Below, in pieces: positions 5,850 to 9,507 of a DNA stretch of 9,507 nt. Where the stretch lies: the NCBI GenBank assembly GCA_964626275.1, contig CAZVCZ010000065.1:1-9507 (forward strand), written 5' to 3'. The translations under genes and the position numbers were made by a program. The stretch comes from M55B157 sp964626275. Its GTDB lineage: Bacteria; Actinomycetota; Actinomycetes; S36-B12. The first letter of the stretch is position 1. Each line of letters starts with the position of its first letter. The notes below the pieces were generated by a model that saw only the letters and a list, made by a program, of their open reading frames with translations, was not told the DNA's origin and did no database searches.

Positions 5850-7027
5850 CGGACCAGGATCGCCGGATCCTTCAGTTCGACCATGAGTCCTTCCAGGACG
5901 AGCGGCAGCGCGCCGTTCGCGGCCAGAGCCTGTCGACACCGATCCAGGGCATTGAGGCGTGCGGTGGTGTCCGCCGGATTGCACAGCGCAGCCTCGGACT
6001 GCAGTTGCGGACGCATCTCGTCGTTGATGAGTGCGACCGCACCACCGAGTTGGATCACGAGCACATCGCGGTAGTAGGCCATGAGGTCGATGAGCGCACG
6101 ATCCACCTGGTCTCGCACCGCCCGGGTCCGACGGGACTTCTGTGCCTTCTGCAGGTCCTTCATCGCGCGCGACGCCATCCGCTCGATTCGCGCCGCGCTC
6201 ACTCCGTCGGCACCATCTCCGTAGGCGCGGCGAAGATCCGCCATCTCCCGATCGTCGAGAGCATCCGTGATGGTCCGAGCGTCCTCGGTTGCCGCGGCCA
6301 ACAGGTTCGCCGCGGCAGTGAAGCAGGAGGACAGATCCCGTAGCGAGGCCGGGATGCGCATCACGTCCTGTCGACGTTGGCGAACCTCCTCATCCGTCGC
6401 CAGTGCTCGGGCTCGGCCGATGTGTCCCTGCGAGGCCCGTGCGGCGAAGGCAGCCATCGCCGGATCCACCCCTTCGCGCTCCTGAAGCGCACGCGCCACC
6501 TCGGTCGTCGACGGGGTGCGCAGTTGCACCGAACGGGTGCGAGACCGCACGGTCGGGAGGACGTCCTCAGCACTCGGCGCACACAGGACCCACACCAGAT
6601 GCCGCGGGGGTTCCTCCAGCACCTTCAGCAGTGCGTTCGCCGCCTCCTCGGTGAAACGATCGGCATCCTCGATGATCACGATGTGCCAGGGCGCATCGCT
6701 CGGGATCACCGCGGAGCGCAGGATCAACTCCCGTGCATCCTCGACCCCGTAGGAGATCGTGTCCGAGCGCACGATGTGGACGTCAGGATGCGCACCACTG
6801 CGCGCGGTGCGGCAGGTCGGGCAGTCCCCGCAGCCATCGGCTGAACACTGCAGCGCAGCGGCGAAGGCACCCGCGGCTGTGGATCTCCCTGAACCCGGCG
6901 GGCCGGTGATGAGCCAGGCGTGCGACATCGCCGGCCCCGGTCCAGCGGGGTCCCCCGCATCTTCCACGGCGCGGACGAGGACCTCGACGGCATCCTCCTG
7001 GCCGACCAGGCCCGCCCACACGCTCAT
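5846..7027 (-). CDS. holB: DNA polymerase III subunit delta' (clamp-loader AAA+ protein)
   Basis: The 393-residue protein is the delta' subunit of the replicative clamp loader, which helps load the beta clamp onto primed DNA. It starts MSVWAGLVGQEDAVEVL, the usual actinobacterial beginning. A P-loop-like GPPGSGRST occupies 42-50 with Arg where Lys is normal; delta' is typically a non-ATPase subunit, so this is tolerable. A four-cysteine zinc module follows (Cys61, Cys66, Cys69, Cys72), then IIEDADRFTEEAANALLKVLEEPP (118-141, Walker B region) and RSRTR (161-165) where the SRC motif normally sits, here with Thr for Cys. The C-terminal helical part forms the collar domain. The gene is last in the topA-tmk-DUF2461-holB run, 81 bases after the preceding stop, a gap holding an inverted repeat. 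Its TAG stop shares CTAG with the convergent gene. Confidence 0.93.
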   Translation of the reverse strand: MSVWAGLVGQEDAVEVLVRAVEDAGDPAGPGPAMSHAWLITGPPGSGRSTAAGAFAAALQCSADGCGDCPTCRTARSGAHPDVHIVRSDTISYGVEDARELILRSAVIPSDAPWHIVIIEDADRFTEEAANALLKVLEEPPRHLVWVLCAPSAEDVLPTVRSRTRSVQLRTPSTTEVARALQEREGVDPAMAAFAARASQGHIGRARALATDEEVRQRRQDVMRIPASLRDLSSCFTAAANLLAAATEDARTITDALDDREMADLRRAYGDGADGVSAARIERMASRAMKDLQKAQKSRRTRAVRDQVDRALIDLMAYYRDVLVIQLGGAVALINDEMRPQLQSEAALCNPADTTARLNALDRCRQALAANGALPLVLEGLMVELKDPAILVR

Positions 7028-7049
7028 CCCCGCACTCTAACGAGCCCTT

Positions 7050-7106
7050 CTCCGGGTAGATCGCGCCCCGATTCCCTCGTGGACCTACCCGAAGAACTAC
7101 CCGGAG
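7050..7106 (-). repeat. Inverted repeat between the DUF2461 and holB genes, with a duplicated half-site
   Basis: CTCCGGGTAG (7050-7059) is the exact reverse complement of CTACCCGGAG (7097-7106), with 37 bases between. A second CTACCCG lies at 7085-7091, so the left arm could pair with either copy, giving two mutually exclusive hairpins. The outer arm begins two bases after the DUF2461 stop. No T-run follows on the - strand, so a simple intrinsic terminator is unlikely; attenuation, mRNA-end stabilisation or processing are possibilities. Confidence 0.5.
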
Positions 7107-7108
7107 TT

Positions 7109-7768
7109 CTACTCAGCCGGATCGGTCCCCGGACCGACGTGATCGGCCAGCCACTCGACCACCGGTGCCATCGCCCGCCAGTCCTTGCGTACGACCTCCA
7201 GGGTCTTCTTGGAGTCCAGCCAGGACGGGACGCCGTATTCGCGGGACATGGTCAGCTGGGTGAAGCGCAACAGATCCAGCCGAGGGTGATCAGCGGACAC
7301 ACCCCGCGGCTTCGTCTTCAGCGGCGCCCCATCGATGGAATACGGCGGACGCGCCCGACGCAGCTTCGCCAGCCCGGCGTCCAACTCCGCGACTGCTGGC
7401 GAATCCACCGACGCGCGGAATCGCGCCACCTGCGGCCCGAGAGGCGCGTACCAACCCCCGGCAACCATGAGCCCGCGAGCGGAGATCTGCACGTAGTAGC
7501 CGATCGCATCCTCGATCTGCGCGATCGCTCCCATGTGATCCTTATACGGTGACTTGTCCTTGCTGAATCGCACGTCACGATTAGGCCGGAAGATCCGCGC
7601 CGATCCGAACTCATCCTCTAGTCCCGCAAGGAGCGCGAGCATCGGCTCACGCAGTTCCCGTGCGTAGGTGTCCTTGTGCTCGGTCCACCAGGCTCGGGTG
7701 TTGTGGATCGATAGTTGTTCATAGAAGTCAATTGCCTCGGGAGAAAATCCACTGAATGTGGTGGTCAT
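7109..7768 (-). CDS. DUF2461 family protein (TIGR02453-like), function unknown
   Basis: The 219-residue protein carries the family's core motif FRPNRDVRFSKDKSPYKDHMGA (60-81, shown in pieces: FRPNRDVRFS then KDKSPYKDHMGA) and a following GYYVQIS...GLMVAGGWYAP block (90-109). The family is widespread in bacteria and fungi and has no established biochemical role; the length is normal. The best start is the ATG at 7768, preceded by GGAGGG three bases earlier and overlapping the tmk stop as TGATG, a classic translational-coupling arrangement. A TTG one codon upstream is too close to the SD. Lying between tmk and holB, it is probably co-transcribed with replication genes, which gives context but not a function. 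The family assignment is confident. Confidence 0.88.
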   Translation of the reverse strand: MTTTFSGFSPEAIDFYEQLSIHNTRAWWTEHKDTYARELREPMLALLAGLEDEFGSARIFRPNRDVRFSKDKSPYKDHMGAIAQIEDAIGYYVQISARGLMVAGGWYAPLGPQVARFRASVDSPAVAELDAGLAKLRRARPPYSIDGAPLKTKPRGVSADHPRLDLLRFTQLTMSREYGVPSWLDSKKTLEVVRKDWRAMAPVVEWLADHVGPGTDPAE

Positions 7769-8385
7769 CAACCCTCCAGGAGTTCCGACACTCGGACGCG
7801 CACAGCGGCCGCGATCTGTTCGACCTCGTCATGACCGTTGAGCACCAGATAGCGCTCCGATTCGCCCGCGGCCAGATCGAGGAACGCCTGTCGCACACGT
7901 GCATGCCACTCGAGGGGTTCGGCCTCCAACCGATCGGGGCGTTCAACTCGAGCAAGCCCCACCGCGGGGTCGACATCGAGCAACACGGTGAGATCCGGGA
8001 CGAGTCCACGCGTCGCCCAGAGACTGAGCTCCCGCACCGCGTCTAAGCCCAGATCGCGTCCCCCACCCTGATAAGCCACGGAGGAATCGAGATACCGATC
8101 ACAGACGACGATGTCGCCGCGTTCCAGAGCAGGGCGGATGACGCGTGCAGCATGATCGCCACGCGCCGCTGCGAAGAGCAGGGCTTCGGCTCGGTCATCC
8201 AGTCCGGTGTTCGCAACATCAAGCAGGACTGCCCGAATCGCCTCTGCCGCAGGCGTTCCGCCCGGCTCACGAGTTCGCGTCACGCTTCGACCGCGGTCCC
8301 CGAGCCAGGTGGCAAGAAGCTCGGACTGGGTTGATTTACCCGCGCCCTCACCGCCCTCGAAGACGATGAACACTCCCTCGGCCAT
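7768..8385 (-). CDS. tmk: Thymidylate kinase (dTMP kinase)
   Basis: This cytoplasmic enzyme phosphorylates dTMP to dTDP with ATP, a required step of dTTP synthesis. The 205-residue length is typical. Visible motifs are the P-loop FEGGEGAGKST (9-19), TREPGGTP (38-45) for dTMP binding, the DR(Y/F) motif CDRYLDSSVAYQG (95-107), and a basic lid around LARVERPDR (144-152). With no Arg inside the P-loop and Arg residues in the lid, it fits the E. coli-like type II pattern. The ATG at 8385 lies 10 bases after the topA stop; the TAGG formed by that stop is the only SD-like element, suggesting reinitiation after topA. Its TGA stop overlaps the next gene's ATG. The gene is complete with no missing key residue. 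Confidence 0.95.
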   Translation of the reverse strand: MAEGVFIVFEGGEGAGKSTQSELLATWLGDRGRSVTRTREPGGTPAAEAIRAVLLDVANTGLDDRAEALLFAAARGDHAARVIRPALERGDIVVCDRYLDSSVAYQGGGRDLGLDAVRELSLWATRGLVPDLTVLLDVDPAVGLARVERPDRLEAEPLEWHARVRQAFLDLAAGESERYLVLNGHDEVEQIAAAVRVRVSELLEG

Positions 8386-8395
8386 GGTGTGCAGC

Positions 8396-9507
8396 CTAGG
8401 TGGTGGGCTTCTTCGCCGCGGCCTTCTTCGCAGTCTTCTTGGCGGTTGTCTTCTTGGCTGCCTTCTTCGCAGTCGTCTTCTTCGCTGCCGACTTCTTTGC
8501 CGCGGTCTTCTTCGCCGGTCGCCGGGTCGCCTTCTTCACCGGCCCGCGTGCACGCCTATCCGCGATGAGCTCATAGGCCCGGTCAGCCGTGATCGTCTCC
8601 GGATTGTCATCTCGACGTAACGAGGCATTGATCTCACCATCGGTGACGTAGGGACCGAAGCGACCCTCCTTGAGCACCACCGGCTTCCCGCTCACCGGGT
8701 CGTTGCCGAGTTCCTTCAAGGGCGGAGCCGAGGCGGCGCCACGACGCTGCTTGGGCTGCGCGAGGAGCGCGAGCGCTTCCTCGAGGGTGATATCGAAGAT
8801 CGCCTGCTCACTCGGCAGGGACCGAGAGTCCTTGTCCTTGAGCAGATATGGGCCGTAGCGGCCGTTCTGCGTCGTGATCGCGACACCGTCAGCAGGATCA
8901 GTTCCCACCACCCGCGGAAGGGACAGCAGTCGTAGTGCCGTCTCTAGATCGACGGTGTCCAAGGACATGTCCTTGAACAGCGAACCCGTGCGCGGCTTCG
9001 CCGACTTCGGGGCATCCTCCTCGAGGACCTCAGTGACGTACGGCCCATAGCGCCCGGCCTTCGCCACGATCATGCGACCGGTCTCCGGATCCACACCGAG
9101 TTCACGATCACCCGACGGTTGCGCCAGCAACTCCTCGGCCTTCGCAGCGGTTAGCTCATCCGGGGCGAGTTCATCCGGAACCGAGGCGCGCTCATCACCG
9201 CGCTCCACGAATGCCCCGTACCGACCGACGCGAAGGAAGATGTCGCTGTCCTCGATCGGAAATGTCGAGAGTTGGCGAGCATCGATCGCCCCGAGATCGG
9301 AGGTGAGGTCAGAGACACCGCGGAACTGCGAACCATCGGTATTCCCTCCCCGCCAGAATGCCTCGAGTTGGTCGAGACGATCCGACTCGCCTCGCGCGAT
9401 GAGGTCGAGGATCTCCTCCATGCGAGCGGTGAAGGAGTAGTCGACCAGATCGGTGAAATGCTCCTCGAGCAATCGGATGACGGTGAAAGCGGTGAAGGAG
9501 GGCACGA
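8396..9507 (-). CDS. topA: DNA topoisomerase I, C-terminal part (5' end outside window)
   Basis: The frame runs off the right edge; about 369 C-terminal residues are present. The visible part starts near VPSFTAFTVIRLLEEHFTDLVDYSFTARMEEILD, the end of the type IA catalytic core; the active-site Tyr is outside the window. Then come Topo_C repeat modules, each marked by a GR(Y/F)G(A/P)(Y/F) signature: GRYGAFVE, GRYGPYVTE, GRYGPYLLK and GRFGPYVTDG. There are no CxxC zinc fingers, as expected for actinobacterial TopA. The protein ends in a lysine-rich tail of about 46 residues with nine KK pairs. TopA relaxes negative supercoils; the C-terminal repeats and basic tail bind DNA and support processive strand passage. 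The GTG near 9505 is internal, not a start. It leads into tmk with a 10-base gap. Confidence 0.93.
   Translation of the reverse strand, partial: VPSFTAFTVIRLLEEHFTDLVDYSFTARMEEILDLIARGESDRLDQLEAFWRGGNTDGSQFRGVSDLTSDLGAIDARQLSTFPIEDSDIFLRVGRYGAFVERGDERASVPDELAPDELTAAKAEELLAQPSGDRELGVDPETGRMIVAKAGRYGPYVTEVLEEDAPKSAKPRTGSLFKDMSLDTVDLETALRLLSLPRVVGTDPADGVAITTQNGRYGPYLLKDKDSRSLPSEQAIFDITLEEALALLAQPKQRRGAASAPPLKELGNDPVSGKPVVLKEGRFGPYVTDGEINASLRRDDNPETITADRAYELIADRRARGPVKKATRRPAKKTAAKKSAAKKTTAKKAAKKTTAKKTAKKAAAKKPTT
8399..8536 (-). repeat. Low-complexity repeat encoding the lysine-rich TopA tail
   Basis: This stretch encodes about 46 residues built from AKK, TAKK and AAKK units, with nine KK pairs. 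At DNA level it reads as imperfect repeats of (GCC)AAGAAG(ACC/GCC). Such tandem coding repeats are prone to length change by slippage. The reverse strand is open as a Leu/Arg-rich frame purely as a by-product. Confidence 0.8.

Noticed and set aside
8399..8536. Regular repeats resembling a CRISPR or satellite array
   Set aside because: The period is only a few codons, there are no spacers, and the repeats keep the topA frame as a lysine-rich tail.
8207..8620. + strand open frame of 137 residues rich in Leu, Gly and Arg
   Set aside because: It is the antisense of tmk and of the lysine-rich topA tail; the Leu/Arg repeats mirror the AAG-rich codons and no SD is present.
9503..9505. GTG near the right edge as the start of a short 369-residue protein
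   Set aside because: The sequence at this point is the interior of topoisomerase I (end of the catalytic core), and the frame continues off the window.

Overview
The window looks like a compact chromosomal segment from a high-G+C actinobacterium (Actinomycetota). The evidence is GC-rich codons, frequent GTG starts, gaps of only 10-25 bases between co-directional genes, a TopA with a lysine-rich tail and no zinc fingers, and the topA-tmk-holB neighbourhood common in that phylum. I cannot place it to genus. I see no tRNA, rRNA, CRISPR array, insertion sequence or phage gene.

Layout. (1) Bases 3-1437, + strand: the 3' end of a GH130-family glycoside phosphorylase/hydrolase gene, then an uncharacterised three-helix membrane protein and a 66-residue two-helix membrane protein. 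(2) Bases 1409-3997, - strand: a likely three-gene operon read as IYD-like nitroreductase, Sir2-family NAD-dependent deacylase, then an LPG_synthase_TM/UPF0104-type membrane protein. Its last gene overlaps the small membrane protein tail-to-tail by 29 bases. (3) Bases 3998-4107: a divergent intergenic region dominated by a 64-base, three-stem inverted repeat whose outer arm holds the Shine-Dalgarno sequence of the next gene. (4) Bases 4108-5849, + strand: an EamA/DMT-type exporter, then an unrecognised two-helix membrane protein that may be leaderless. (5) Bases 5846-9507, - strand: a replication operon read as topA (C-terminal part only), tmk, a DUF2461 protein, then holB.

How the genes fit together. 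topA (supercoil relaxation), tmk (dTMP to dTDP) and holB (clamp-loader delta') all serve DNA replication. The DUF2461 gene sits between tmk and holB and is joined to tmk by a TGATG stop/start overlap. The - strand operon at 1409-3997 pairs an FMN enzyme with an NAD+-consuming deacylase; any functional link is inference.

The strongest candidates for something undescribed are the coaxial inverted repeat in front of the EamA gene (a possible SD-sequestering RNA switch or divergent operator) and the nitroreductase that retains the Glu-Tyr-Lys substrate triad of iodotyrosine deiodinase.
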